Shown one piece after another: positions 1 to 10,907 of a DNA stretch of 64,000 nucleotides. The notes beneath the pieces were generated by a model that worked only from the letters and a program-made list of their open reading frames with translations, made no database searches and was not told the DNA's origin. Each line of letters opens with the position of its first letter. The first letter of the stretch is position 1. Made by a program: the position numbers and the translations under genes. Source of the stretch: Rosa chinensis (Eukaryota > Streptophyta > Magnoliopsida > Rosales > Rosaceae); contig NC_037092.1 of NCBI RefSeq assembly GCF_002994745.2, positions 23,957,001-24,021,000 of the forward strand. The letters run 5' to 3'.

Positions 1-319
1 TCAAATCCATGTCTTACGGCATACACATGAATCTCCTTTCCCTTTAATAACATCTACATATTCTGCAAAAACCAGAAGAACACTAGACAAAGTAAAAGAA
101 TCAGGCTTCAAGTTGGCATTCCCCATCTCTCACCCTTGCTAAAGCCTGTTCATACATCCCCGCAATCACCGTATTCCAGGACACAATATCTCGTTCTGGC
201 ATCATGTCGAAGACCTTTCTTACACTATCCATTTTAATAACTCTTTCGCCTTTCTTTTGCTTATAAACTCGATCAATGTTCTCATTAAATTGATCATCTA
301 CTTCCCTATACGTATCCAT
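1..319 (-). pseudogene. PLS-class PPR gene fragment (middle part), frameshifted
   Basis: Reading from 319 leftward, the protein contains DSVRKVFDMMPERDIVSWNTV, a PPR L/S-type repeat typical of plant organelle RNA-editing factors. It resembles the central part of the Arabidopsis At3g23330-type protein (from memory). At about 135 a two-base change shifts the frame; the next frame continues as GNANLKPDSFTLSSVL and EYVDVIKGK. A second one-base shift near 25 is needed to reach IHVYAVRHGF, and the sequence runs off the window edge. No N-terminal PPR repeats are found upstream. The missing repeats and two frameshifts make it a pseudogene. It lies just downstream of QOR exon 1 on the same strand, that is, inside what would be QOR intron 1. 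Confidence 0.75.
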
Positions 320-929
320 TTGAGGAAATTCATTTGAACAAAAGAAATAAATTAATAGAAATTGCCCTGATTTTCACAGCCTAAAGAACGCGAATGATTT
401 AAAAACTGGACATTGGGTATAGAGGGGATAGCTAGCAGATAGTAGCAACAATGCAGACACATGTATAAACAATCCCAGCCAACAGAAAATCAAAGGTGTA
501 TTGGTGTAATATCAGGATAAAGTTGATACTTAAATGTAGGTGTTAAAAATTGCGAAATTGTGTAATGAGCAATTTATGAGGTAGTAGTAGTCCCAATAAC
601 ATGTTTAACTTGATAGATCAGATTGTACACTAATCACACAGCATTGATAAGCAGAGAGCTTAAGCAAATTAAATGTCTGATGAACTAGAGCATATATTAA
701 TTCCTAATATGTAGCGTTTTACTAAAGCCCATTACCACCTCCTGGGAGGTTAAATGAACTCATGGTTAGCAAATCAAAATTTGTCTTACAATTACCACAA
801 CAGGGAAAAAAAAAAATAATAAAATCTTTTTTCTTATTTACGACTAGAACTGATTTTCTTACACCATTTCCTCTGTGGCTCTGCAAGCAAACAAACCTCA
901 AGACAAACAATATCTGAATTGAAAATCAC
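320..929. other. Presumed QOR intron 1 sequence, no gene seen
   Basis: This AT-rich stretch lies between the PPR fragment and QOR exon 1. A consensus-like donor (GAG|GTGATT, read on the minus strand) sits at its right end, so it is probably intron. The open frames here are short and resemble nothing recognisable. Confidence 0.5.
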
Positions 930-1175
930 CTCTTGGCCTACTTTCCATCGCTGGACGTCTTTCCCGACTTTCACGATCGTTCCTGCACATTCCAGACCTA
1001 GGTACTCCCTTTGCATCGGCGGCAAAGACCTCGTCCTCGCAGTAAGGTCAGGCTCATTCAGGGCGGTGGCTGCAACCTTTATCAGGACTCCATCGTCCTT
1101 TAGTTCTGGTTCAGGCACCTCGATTTCTTTGAGAACATCCGGACCACCTGGACTTGTTACTACTACAACTTTCAT
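930..1175 (-). CDS. Quinone oxidoreductase (zeta-crystallin-like MDR family), exon 1 only
   Basis: ATG at 1175-1173 opens an 82-codon exon, MKVVVVTSPGGPDVLKEIEV..., with the GroES-like N-terminal motifs of NADPH:quinone oxidoreductases: ALNEPDL, LGLECAGTIVKVGK and WKVGQE. These enzymes reduce quinones or enals with NADPH in the cytosol. The exon ends in phase 0 at 930, before the donor GTGATT. Its natural continuation, VCAVLSGGGYAEM, is not downstream here but matches the phase-0 acceptor at 62098. Because both pieces are on the minus strand, exon 1 should lie to the right of exon 2, yet it lies 60 kb to the left. The two are therefore probably from two tandem copies. The remaining exons of this copy would be beyond the left edge. 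Confidence 0.85.
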
Positions 1176-1987
1176 TTTCTTGTTGCTAATATGGTCTTCA
1201 CTGACTTAGAGCTAGCTCTTTTTTCTCTCTAGCTACCTCCTGGAGTTGGAGATGATCACCTTTATTTGCTGGTTAATTTATAATCCCTACCACAGTACGT
1301 ACCCAAATCAGCAAGAACAACAGCAATGAGTGTGAAAACCACAGTACCCAAATTAATCTAGCTAGCTAGTGAGAGTGTGTTCTGTTCTCCACTATCATAA
1401 TAAGGAACAGAAAGTGAAATCATAGAGTTTGGTGAAGAGCAATGAATTACGGTGTTGGTTGAAAAAGCAATGAATGTTAAAGACTATTGGGTGAGAGCAA
1501 TGAATTGCAACTCAGGTTTTGGGAGAAAGTGCATGGCTTACTTAGCTCCTTAACAAACGTAATGATCGAGATCTCATTTGAACTGTGGAATTACTTCAAC
1601 TCATTGGTCTTGGCCAATTCCAGTCAGAACTGCCTTACAAAATGTTGAATGATTTCAACTCGTTTGTTTATTTTTATTTTTTATTGAATGAAAGAACTTC
1701 ATTAATAATGTTCAATTACAGTCTCAAGCTTTTTTTATGATGTGGCAAAAAAGAGTATCACCGACATAGCTAATGTGGGTTTAGTCTCCTTCCAATAACT
1801 CATCCCAAACAAAAGAGTGTCATCCTCGCTATTGTGTGAGCAGTTTGGTTTCATTTCATCTAGATCTTCCTCCATATAATTGCTTCAAAATCTCGTACCA
1901 AAAGTTTGATCTTATAAAAAATTGCACCCTCCATACTTGGGTCCAAAAATGTATTTTTCTGTTTCATTTTTATTATTGTGTGGTGTG
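1176..1987. other. 5' flank of QOR exon 1, with a possible LINE 3' tail
   Basis: No coding sequence is recognised. On the minus strand the part around 1667-1710 reads ATGAAGTTCTTTCATTCAAT followed by an A-rich stretch, the usual look of a plant LINE 3' end. This is a weak call. Confidence 0.3.
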
Positions 1988-2243
1988 TTGACTGTGACGT
2001 CCCGAACCCGAATTCACCGGTTTACTAGTCATTTGGACGGTAAACAACTTTTACTGTCGTTTCAATGCTTTTAGGGGGCCCTAAAAGTTGACTTTTTGTT
2101 CGGGTCAAAATTTGAGAAAATTTCCTTCATGAAAGTTGTAGAGGACGTTAAACCGAGCGCGTGCATATGTGGTACGTAAAAATCGGAGTTCTTATGCAAA
2201 AGTTATAAGCGAAATGGTAAAGTTACTGTTCATGATAAGTTTC

Positions 2244-2251
2244 TATAAATA
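2244..2251 (+). promoter_or_regulatory. TATA box of the solo LTR
   Basis: TATAAATA is followed about 30 bp downstream by a pyrimidine-rich tract (2290-2340). This is the expected Pol II promoter of the LTR. A transcript starting here would include the hairpin array. Confidence 0.55.
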
Positions 2252-3827
2252 GGACGAGTTACTGTGGTAAGTTTCCATTTTCGGAAACTTACCGAGCCCT
2301 CTCCTTTCTCTCTCCCCGACTCTCTCTTCCTCTCCGACCTCGTCACCTTCTTCCGGCCATAACTCCTCCATCCGGCGACGGATTTTGACGTGTAAGATGT
2401 CGTTGGAAAGCTCTCTTCCTTCTCTTGATTTCTGGGTTCGTTTCGTAGCTTAATATGAACTGTGGAAGGTGTAGCAACGAGAAGAAGATGATGGTCACTG
2501 TAGCATTTTTGAGGCAGCGTCGATATTTTCCGATTCCGGCAGTCTCCGGCGACCAAATTGGCGTCGAAGGTTTGGTTTTTGACATAGATCATTTCCCCTA
2601 AGGTCTTTCATTTCAATTTGCAGTGTAGAGGTCGAATTAACAATTTTAATTTCTAGGGTTCTTGGAGTTTTCGGGAAAAATTTCACCGGCCTAATTGGAG
2701 CTCTTCCAGGTAAAATTGGAACTTGTTGTAGTTGAGAAAGAGGTTGGGTTTGTTGAGTAGATGGTGCTGCCAAATTTTGGTGGCCATCTGAGGTGGCCAC
2801 TGTTGGTGGCGCGTGGAGGCGTGTTGGGCTGTGTTTTAATTCCAGTTTTTAGCCCATTAAATCCTATAAATATTGTAGAGCTTGTATATGAAATTTGGTG
2901 AATTTTGGAGAAGCTTGGATTTAATTATGAATTTTTGAAGTTTAGGGTTTCGATTATCGAATTACGAGAATCCGGCCGTCGGATATCTCTCGGTTCTGCC
3001 TTGGAACCTTTAAATTAACGAAATGGTATTAGTGGTATAATTTGGGTTGCATCCGAGGAGAAGTGGAGATGTAATTATGAGGATTTGATTTTGAGAATCG
3101 TATTTAATTGTTGAATAGTTATTCACGGAAAATAATTGTATACAGGGCGACGTACCGAGCTATTGCTCGACGAAGGAACTCGTATGCATGGTCGCCTAAA
3201 CAGTATTGTGAGTGGACATTTGTTTTTAAATTAATTCCGCATGCAGTATTATTATTATTTTCTTCCAATTGAGATTTAATTATGTTTTGAATATTTGAGA
3301 TTTAGTTTATCGAGATTTATTTATGGATTACGAGATTAGTATTGAAATTCCTTCCCGAGGGCTTTTAGTAGATTTTTGAGATAGTCATTCATGAGTTATT
3401 GAGTTGGGAAATGATTTTCGGGAAGTGACTGATTCGGAAAAATATTATGAGAATTATTGTTTTCGAATATCAGTTTTTATGAAGATATACGAGTGCGAGG
3501 GATTTAGCAAATATTTGAGCATGATTGATTTATCGAGATTTATTGGGTTTTGAATTCCGCACTTATCAGACTTGGGTTAGATGGAACTTTCTTTCCGAAA
3601 GCAATTATTGAATTATAGAGTATGTGATTATGCTTTCGAGGATTTATTGAGATATCGAGGATTGAGTTAGTGAGTTATTACTGAGATATGCTTTCGGTGA
3701 ATTATTATTGATTTATTGAGGTAATATCGAGTTTCTTTCTGAAAGCAAGTGATTGAAAGAGGTTATGTTCAGTTCTTGAGGAGGCTATTCAGTTTATTAA
3801 GGAGGCCAGTTTTGGCGCATGCGTATC

Positions 3828-4139
3828 TTACCTAGTTGGCAGTCCCTTCTAGGTAATAGTCTGGTTGGCAGTCCCTTCCAGACTACAGCTCGGTTGGCAG
3901 TCCCATCCGATGCGTCACCTGGTTGGCAGTCCCTTCCAGATGACATGAGGTAGCTAGTCGGCAGTCCCGTCTACTACCTGTGGTTAGTCGGCAGTCCCGT
4001 CTACTACCTGTGGTTAGTCGGCAGTCCCGTCTATCTACCGCCTCCTGTCCCGGTTGGCAGTCTCTTCCGATGCGTCATCTGGGTGGCAGTCCCTCCTAGA
4101 TGGCATGAGATGACTAGACAGCAGTCCTTTCTAGTCATC
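3828..4139 (+). repeat. Array of about 10 hairpins with constant loop and varying stems
   Basis: The unit is a variable stem around a 13-nt loop close to TTGGCAGTCCCTT. Clear stems are: 3828-3856 TTACCTAG/CTAGGTAA; 3857-3885 TAGTCTGG/CCAGACTA; 3890-3910 TCGG/CCGA; 3915-3943 TCACCTGG/CCAGATGA (one C.A mismatch); 3948-3979 AGGTAG-TAG/CTA-CTACCT with a bulge; 4076-4102 CATCTGG/CTAGATG (one G.U); 4109-4139 GATGACTAGA/TCTAGTCATC. Units near 3983, 4013 and 4051 pair less well. The stems differ in sequence but remain complementary, while the loop is nearly invariant. Confidence 0.85.
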
Positions 4140-4827
4140 AAACGAGCCTCATGAAAAGGATTTTTTATAAGGATTGAGGATGAGATTTTAAGAGGTTTCA
4201 AGATGTTCTTGTTACGTGATTGAGATTTCAGTAAAGAGGATGATTAAGAGTGTTTTCAAGATTGTTACTGCATGCGAGGTTTTAGAGAATAACTTGGGAA
4301 AGCATTAAGTTTTACTTATTCATTTGAAATTACTTATTTTTCGTCCACTCACTCTAACGGATTTTAAATGTTTTCCCCTGGGCCCTTCAGTTTTAAATGC
4401 CCAGTTTGCAGGCCAGTTTAGCTTGAGGTCGAGCGTACTTGGGGTTGAGGCATAGCTGTCATAGCTTCCGCATTATAAAAGCATCGGTCATTTATCTTGC
4501 TTTCTATTCTCTTGTTCGCCTGTATATTAGATTGCTCTGATAACCTATGAGATTAATATTCTTAAGTTTCAGAATTGTTTGGTGATATGAGAGATGTTGT
4601 GATTTAGGGAGCAGGGTGGCTCCAGGAGAATAAGGATGGATGATTTAGAAGTGTAATTGTTTTTCTACAGGTTTTGGGTTGTCCATTTTTAGGGGAAGTT
4701 CTGTCAAATTTTTGGTAGAATTTCTTCTAAGGTGGGCCCCTCAGGGCCTCTTCGGATTTCAGGGTGAAATCCGGGGCGGGTCCTGTCATTGACCAAGTTT
4801 CGTCAGTTTACTACTGCAATTTAGTTG

Positions 4828-5395
4828 TTTTTTTTTTTTAAATTTATTTTATGCAACTTTAATTTGGTTGTAGTGCATTGACAATTCGGAGGCCTGTATG
4901 AAAATAACCTCCTTGCAACATTTCTTTCCATGAAAATAATGGAACAAAAAATACATAAATAAATAACTTAAAAAAAAAATTTAGCTGAAGCAAATAAGGG
5001 GCCTTCCCCTTATTTGAATTTATTAAAAAATAAGAAGAAAAGTAGCAACTTAGGAGGAGAACAAAACTAAACCTTCCTACAAAAGTAACAAAAAGAAATA
5101 AGCTATCATAACCGAAATTGAGGAATACCCAATTGGTCACTCTGACAATGCGATAAAAAAAAATGGAGGAGCATCCCACCATACCATGTTAGGAGAAGTC
5201 GTACCATAAATTTGCCAAAACATTAGCTACCTTATTACATTTGCGAAAAATATGTGATACACGAAAAGTCATTTGAAAAATCTAGTACAAGCAATTGAGC
5301 CATCTAATAATACGAAGTTGCCAGGGGACCAACAAAGGAGACTTAATAAAATCGAGAATAAAAGAAGAGTCTACTTCTAGCCAAATTTTATAAAA
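4828..5395 (-). mobile_element. Decayed LINE 3' end (RNase H domain and poly(A))
   Basis: Translation of the minus strand with several frame changes and stops gives pieces such as LWLEVDSSFILDFI, HIFRKCNKVANVLANL and TNWVFLNFG. These align in order with the RNase H C-terminus of the intact LINE at 20.2 kb (WIECDSAVAIHFL, HIYREGNQVADCLAN, LQGLPNF). The T-run at 4828-4841 is the poly(A) tail. The piece is truncated at its 5' side near 5395. Confidence 0.7.
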
Positions 5396-5799
5396 TTAAC
5401 ATGATTGGTGAATGAAATGTAAAATACATTGAAATTGGACGACATCACTACCTCATGGCCATTTATGTTTATACTTTACACATGTTATTACATACTCATT
5501 AATTATATCTTTTATAATAAAAATTACTCTCTGTTCAAATCGTCTACACAACACTACTAGAAATCTGTTCATTTACATCACGTCATTTAAATCGGTCAGA
5601 CTTGCACATGATGTAAAAATGTAAGTTAACATCGTTTTAGAAAAATACCGATTTAAATGTATACCATTAACATCGGTTCTTAAAATGACCGGTGTTAAAA
5701 GTTTTGTTTAAAAATTTGTGGGAACCTCATTTTCGTGGACGCGCTAAGTGTTTTAATGAATTCAAGGACGCGGGGACTAAAACTTAAAATTTTCACACT

Positions 5800-7480
5800 T
5801 AGAAAAAAATAGAGCCCCCAAAACTGAAACAGAAACCCTAAGCTTAGTCTCGAGCTCCTCCGAAACTCGAGCACCTCTCTCCTCACTCGAACTCACCGCT
5901 CTTGTTACCTTAATCTACCTCCTCGCCTCCTTCATCTACCTCCTCCAACCTTGACCCCAATTTCCTCCTGCTTTCTCCGTCTCCTACCCCATCTTCTGAT
6001 GACAACTATAATCTGTGATTGAAAGAGGTTGAATCGGTTTGACCCCGACCCCTGATTGCGGTTTCTCCAACTATAATTTCTGACTGCCGAACTCGAAATC
6101 GAAGATGGGGCACAACCGAAATGCCATTTGATGCCCAGATCTAGAGTGAAGAGAGGCAAAACGAAAAGCGAAAAGAAGTAAGTGACCATGGTGAAGTTCT
6201 GTTTGCACCAAGACTAGATGTTCTGTTTCACCTGTACAGGTTAGTTTGCACCAAGACTTGGAACCCACCGCTTCCTCTTCTCTTAGTTTGAGTTTCTCCC
6301 ACATCATTCAACAGCAAAATCTCTCAAATCTTTCTCCAGCCATCGATGTCAACCCCCGAAAGATTATGTTCGGGTTGTTCAATCTATTAAGGTGAGTATG
6401 TCTTTAACTTGCTACCATTGTATATAACATTAGATTTATAGTTATAATTTTGATAGTTTTATACATGTGGGAAAGTTCGATTCACGATATGGATTAATTG
6501 TATAATTCACCCCCACTCCAACCCATTTTGGCCTTCTCGGAATCTGTATTTATTGTCCACAAAAGGTTTAATCTTTATTTGTCATAGAATATAGTAGCTG
6601 ACGCTGTTGATTTTGTGTGTTGAAACAGGCCGCCATAGCTGAGAGAGCAAATGCCTTCAGGCGACAGTGTTGCTATCTGAAACTGATGTTAAGCTGGTGT
6701 ATATGTATGTGAACAACATATAAGTAGTAGCTACTGTCAATCTATAGTTTAAATAAAACAAAATTGGTTCAGAACAAAAGAATTGCAAAATAGTGCAGAT
6801 GATAAACATTTCATTTAACTGAAGTAGGCTGGAGTTTTGCACTGTTAATGATTGTATGGCTGGAGTTTTGTTTCTAATTGTGGCAACATGTGTGGAGAAG
6901 GCACACTATAAGTTAGATTTTTTCGCTCTGCTCTTTAAGTAACTTTTTGATTCATTCTCTGTATTTGTTTGACTTTGATGGTTGTATAGTCTTTAACTAA
7001 TTAGTGTTTCTTGTGTTCTGTCTTGACAAGTGATGCCCAAGTAAGTCTATTTATGATAGAGTGATCTTGCTTTTAGTCAAGGGTATTAGTTGTACTTCTG
7101 ACATGAAGGATGTTATAGGTGTATATTGAGAATGATGCAGTATATTGTTAACTTCGGCTAGTTTCTGAGATTCGATATGCTACATCAAGAAAAAACAATC
7201 AATGATTTAAAGTCAATTCTGAATCACCAGTATCAAAGGTCATTCCCCATTTTAAGTTATCAATTTTATTTCATAACAGTTAAGAAAGAAAGAAAAAATA
7301 GGTTGTTAGATATATGAAGCCAGCACATGTTCATGAGGTTGCTTATAGCTCGAGATATATTCCTCCTTCTAGAATAGATTAGCTTTGTGGAGTCTCATAT
7401 GCAGATTGCATGTTTTGCTACCTCTTGTGCAGAACTCCTGTATAACTCCTTACTTGGAAGCTGAAAGTGCATGCATTCAA
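5800..7480 (+). other. CACTA interior: 5'-UTR-like sequence and two unidentified exon-like pieces
   Basis: A CT-rich, UTR-like stretch (5790-6000) is followed by an exon-like piece ending AAG|GTGAGT at 6395. A second piece starts after an acceptor near 6629 and reads AAIAERANAFRRQ. I cannot name the source gene. The rest is AT-rich and intron-like. Confidence 0.35.
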
Positions 7481-7489
7481 AATATGCAG

Positions 7490-8090
7490 GATATATCGCA
7501 GCTAAGTATGGCAGTGCTTCTAATTTGAGCAATACAGATATTGAAATGCTTGAAGATTGTGATAGATTGGACAATGAATTTGTTGTGCATGAGAGTGAAA
7601 CTAAAGGTATGCGATATGTCTTGCTTCCCCCTTGATTATTTCTTTGGATTTTTTGTTTTTACCCTAGTAATTTTAGCAAGGCCTATCTAACAGTCACTGG
7701 TTACAGAGAATTCAAGTACATTTGGGTCAGATATTATACCTTTGGATGAAGCCCTTAACTTAGTTGCCTCAAGACTGAGAGAGGAAAATGTTTCTGCTAA
7801 AACAATGGTTCAAGATGAAGGTATCCAAGCAGAAATTTGTGAAGAAAAAGCTAAAACTGCTAGTGGAACTCACAGCTTCCATATGAGGTTGAACAGTCAG
7901 TTGGGGCCAGGGACTTGCTTTGCACCTTTGACAATTGGCCCAACTGCAACGTTGGAAGTTCTAACAGAAAAGATGATGGTATGAAGCACTTTGGATTGGA
8001 ACTATCTTTAAGAAGTTCGGATGGTTCACACAAGGAAGTGACTGAGAAGAGGCCTGCACTGAAACATTCTGATGCCTCTACCTTTTCACG
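7490..8090 (+). pseudogene. Captured fragment of a pseudo-response regulator (PRR7/PRR3-like)
   Basis: Two exon-like pieces splice in phase: 7490-7606 (YIAAKYGSASNLSNTDIEML...) and 7707-8090 (ENSSTFGSDIIPLDEALNLV...). The first frame ends at a stop near 7982. A shifted frame continues with FGLELSLRSSDGS and LKHSDASTFSR, which match the conserved ELSLR...HSDASAFSR region between the receiver and CCT domains of clock PRR proteins. Both the receiver and CCT domains are absent. It sits inside the CACTA element and cannot encode a working clock protein. The PRR identity rests on this motif only. Confidence 0.6.
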
Positions 8091-8616
8091 GTGAGTATTT
8101 TGGTTCATGTCCAATGATGAACTTCAACTATCTTACATTATAAAAGCATGTGTTTGGTTTTCTTAGAGTGGCAATAGTTACACATTTCTTTCTACGACCC
8201 TCCCTTAGAAAGAAAACAGAATAATTTGTAACATGTTGCCCGATCTTATAATTGCATGTCATTTTGTTTCTAATTTTGTATCTTCATTCGACTACAGGAG
8301 GCAAGAGCTGTCAAGAAGAGAAAACAAGAAGAGTATACAGAACATATAAGGTGTGCATTATTTGGTATGCAAAAATTGAATGAATCTTCATTTTGGCTCT
8401 CAGTGAGATGCTTCTAAACGCATTAGTTTGTGTATGTTCATAAATCTCAGTACTATCAGCAAGAAGCTGCCAAACTGCTTGCCCAGATAACCACTTTGCA
8501 AAACAGTAACAAGTAACCTCAGAGAGACTAGGTCAACCCTATATACATAACAAAATAATTTCACCTTGGTAGATATATATTGACATACTGTTGATATCCA
8601 GGGGTTATATGGCTGA

Positions 8617-8700
8617 GGGTTTAGCAATATGTCTATCAAGGAGATCAAGGGTGTGGAGACCAAACTTGAGAAAGCAATTAGCAGAATTAGATCCAAGAAG
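8617..8700 (+). pseudogene. Captured MADS-box K-domain exon (AGAMOUS-clade-like)
   Basis: The piece reads LSNMSIKEIKGVETKLEKAI then RIRSKK, ending at AAG|GTATCT. This matches the K-domain helix of AG/STK-type floral MADS proteins, whose exon also ends at ...RIRSKK. A short exon-like piece (DWKICSLKRKA) follows at about 8811-8844. No MADS domain is present. Confidence 0.65.
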
Positions 8701-9060
8701 GTATCTCTTCCATCTGAGTATTTGATATTCTTTGTGGTATCTCTCTCTCTCTCTCTCTCTGATTTTTTCTTTGATTTGTTTTAACTTTGTTTCGTCTTCT
8801 CTTTTCTCAGGATTGGAAGATATGTTCTCTTAAAAGAAAAGCAGGTAAACTGCTTGTTTTTGCAATAAAGAGAGAAGCCATAACTAATTGATAAGAAGCT
8901 GTAGGATTTATATTTTATGATGCTTTTGTTTAAAATTTAGTTTTGTCCACTCTGCAAGATTAAAATGGACTGCTTTGTACGTAAAATTCATCTTTGCTTT
9001 GTAAGTAACATTGAAATTCATCGTTTCAGTTATTCAAAACTTAGTTGTGCATAAAAATAG

Positions 9061-9360
9061 AAGGGCAAAGGAGGCATGGTGAAAAAGAAAAGGAGAGGAG
9101 AGAGGGCAAAGAAAGACGGGACGACTGGGATTTTAACCATGATGGCAAAAGGGACTTCAACATGCAGCGTTTTCCACACAAATGGAAATCCACTCGTAGG
9201 AGTGAAGACGTACTTAGCTGCTGATCAATTGCATCAAGGTGGGGAAGACGATGAAAGCCTGGGAGAACATCTCATTTCATCTTCTCATGACGATAAAAAT
9301 TCTGCAAAAAGTGAGAATTGTGATGTTTTTGTGCAAAGGAGCAATTTTATGAAAACTTAA
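9061..9360 (+). pseudogene. Captured charged-region fragment, possibly SIN3-like
   Basis: One frame reads [20 protein letters not shown], then [21 protein letters not shown] shifted frame continues [17 protein letters not shown] and SSSHDDKNSAKSE. The charged run followed by PHKRKS..., DQLHQGG and SSYDDKN resembles the linker before the third amphipathic-helix repeat of plant SIN3-like co-repressors. This is from memory and uncertain. The frames are broken, so it is non-functional. Confidence 0.45.
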
Positions 9361-10202
9361 TTTGTTTTCTGGATGTGTTAGTGTGCACAACCAAGTAGCT
9401 AAAACTTTAAACTTGCAGCTTCATGATCTCAGTAAAAAGTTTCTTGTCATTAGAAATCAATATCAAAATAAAAATCAATGTCTCATGATTATCAACATAT
9501 CGAAATGTGACCCCAAAATCGATGTACACAAAACCAATGCACATCGATATCTAAACACCAAACCGTTATCTACTGTCAACGTACAAATAAGCTATTATAA
9601 ACTAAACTGATTTGCCATGAAATACAGGACATCGGTTTTGAAAAATAGAAATGATGTCTACAAAACTACTAGACATCGTTTCAACCAACAAAAAGCGATT
9701 TTCCTAGTAACATAAAACATCATTCTTAATAGATTAACCGATGTTGCCTAAAGGCACATACATCATTCTCAGGAGAATAAGGCTGCAAGATGCAAGTAAA
9801 AATGGACACGAACAAACAAAAGTTTTTGGAGACTGATGTCTACAAGAGTATTAGACATCATTTCTGAAATTGTAATCGATTTAAATGTTCACTTAGGTAT
9901 TGTTTGAGATATACTTTATTAAGCATAAAATGTGAAAATATGAAGAATTAAATATAGTTAACATATAAGATTATGATGATTATAACGATTATACATCGAT
10001 TTGTGTTTCAGAATCGATGTTGGTTGTTGTCTGGGACATCGGTTAAAAACTCGCTTATACTGATGTCTATATCTTTTACATCAGCCACAAAGAGATCGGT
10101 TAGAATTTAGTTTTACATCAGTTCTGGACTGATGTAAATGAACAGAATTCTAGTAGTGCAACCTCTCACTTTCTTTTTTTGAAAGAAACTGTAAGCATTT
10201 TA

Positions 10203-10907
10203 TTAATGGTTCAAATGGTTACTCTCATGGAGTAGTACATCAGCAATACAACTAGGAGTATGGGAGAGCCAAGTCTCATTTTGAGGTGACTCAAATCCAA
10301 TGCTAGCAAGACGATGAGCCACCTTGTTACAGCTTCGAGGAGCATACTTGATTTGCACATCTGGCATGCTATGTAATATCATCAGAATATCATCTATAAT
10401 GCTACTCAAGTCTGTGAGTGCAGCTTCAGTGCATGAGATATCTTGTACTGCAGCTAGACAATCCGTCTCAACTATGGCTTTATCAATATTCAATTGTCGA
10501 AGAAGATCCAAGCCTTCTCTTATAGCTAGCAGCTCTGTATGTTTAGCTGAAGAAACATGCGGCACAGAGTGAGCTAAGGCAGCAATAAATTGGCCCTTTG
10601 AGTCACGAACTATGCCTCCAAGGCCCCCATGATTAAATGATGGCAGAAAAGCTCCATCCACATTAATCTTAACTGTCGAACCATGTGCAGGTTGCCATAT
10701 TTCTATGACCTGTGACCGTTTGACCTCAGAAGATGCATGAGCTTTCCTAAATTCATCCAGCCAAGTCATAGCACTTAGAAAAAGATCAGCAGCTGGTTTT
10801 GACTGATTCTCCCATAACATACCATTCCTGTTCTGCCAGAGCGACCATATACCCATCAAAAGCCTCTCAAACACCTCAGTTTGTAGGTTTAATGCTCTTT
10901 CTAACAT
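10203..10907 (-). pseudogene. LINE ORF2 C-terminal RNase H part
   Basis: The 234 codons include the RNase H residues in VDGAFL, TELLAIREGL and VETDCLAAV, and the end motif NKVAHRLAS. The frame is the same as the reverse transcriptase upstream. Only a TGA at 10908-10910, where other copies would have a Trp codon (TGG), separates the two, so this is a piece of ORF2 and not a separate gene. Confidence 0.85.

Larger units (their letters stand above)
1993..4788 (+). mobile_element. Solo LTR, 2796 bp, probably Gypsy-type
   Basis: The element starts TGTGACGTCCCG and ends GGGTCCTGTCA (TG...CA ends). It is flanked on both sides by the 5-bp direct repeat TTGAC (1988-1992 and 4789-4793), which fixes its borders exactly. 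There is no internal region, primer-binding site or second LTR, so it is a solo LTR left by recombination between LTRs. A TATA box at 2244 gives the orientation. The long LTR and the GACGTCCCG start suggest a Gypsy (Tekay/Del-like) family; that family call is inference. It contains the hairpin array at 3828-4139. The short open frames on its minus strand (2230-2800) are not credible genes. Confidence 0.9.
5552..10158. mobile_element. Non-autonomous CACTA (En/Spm-type) element with captured gene pieces, 4607 bp
   Basis: The left terminus is CACTACTAGAAATCTGTTCA and the right terminus is its inverted counterpart (one mismatch), continuing as TTTACATC on both sides. The 3-bp target duplication CAA (5549-5551 and 10159-10161) is exact. 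Subterminal repeats around ACATCGGTT occur near both ends (5578-5700 and 9500-10140). No CACTA transposase (TNPA/TNPD) is seen. The interior holds exon-like pieces of unrelated plant genes with intact splice borders. It is therefore a gene-capturing element dependent on a transposase elsewhere. Confidence 0.92.

Noticed and set aside
2230..2800. Three overlapping minus-strand open frames of 80-120 codons
   Set aside because: They lie antisense inside the solo LTR, overlap each other in different frames and have low-complexity composition with no motif.
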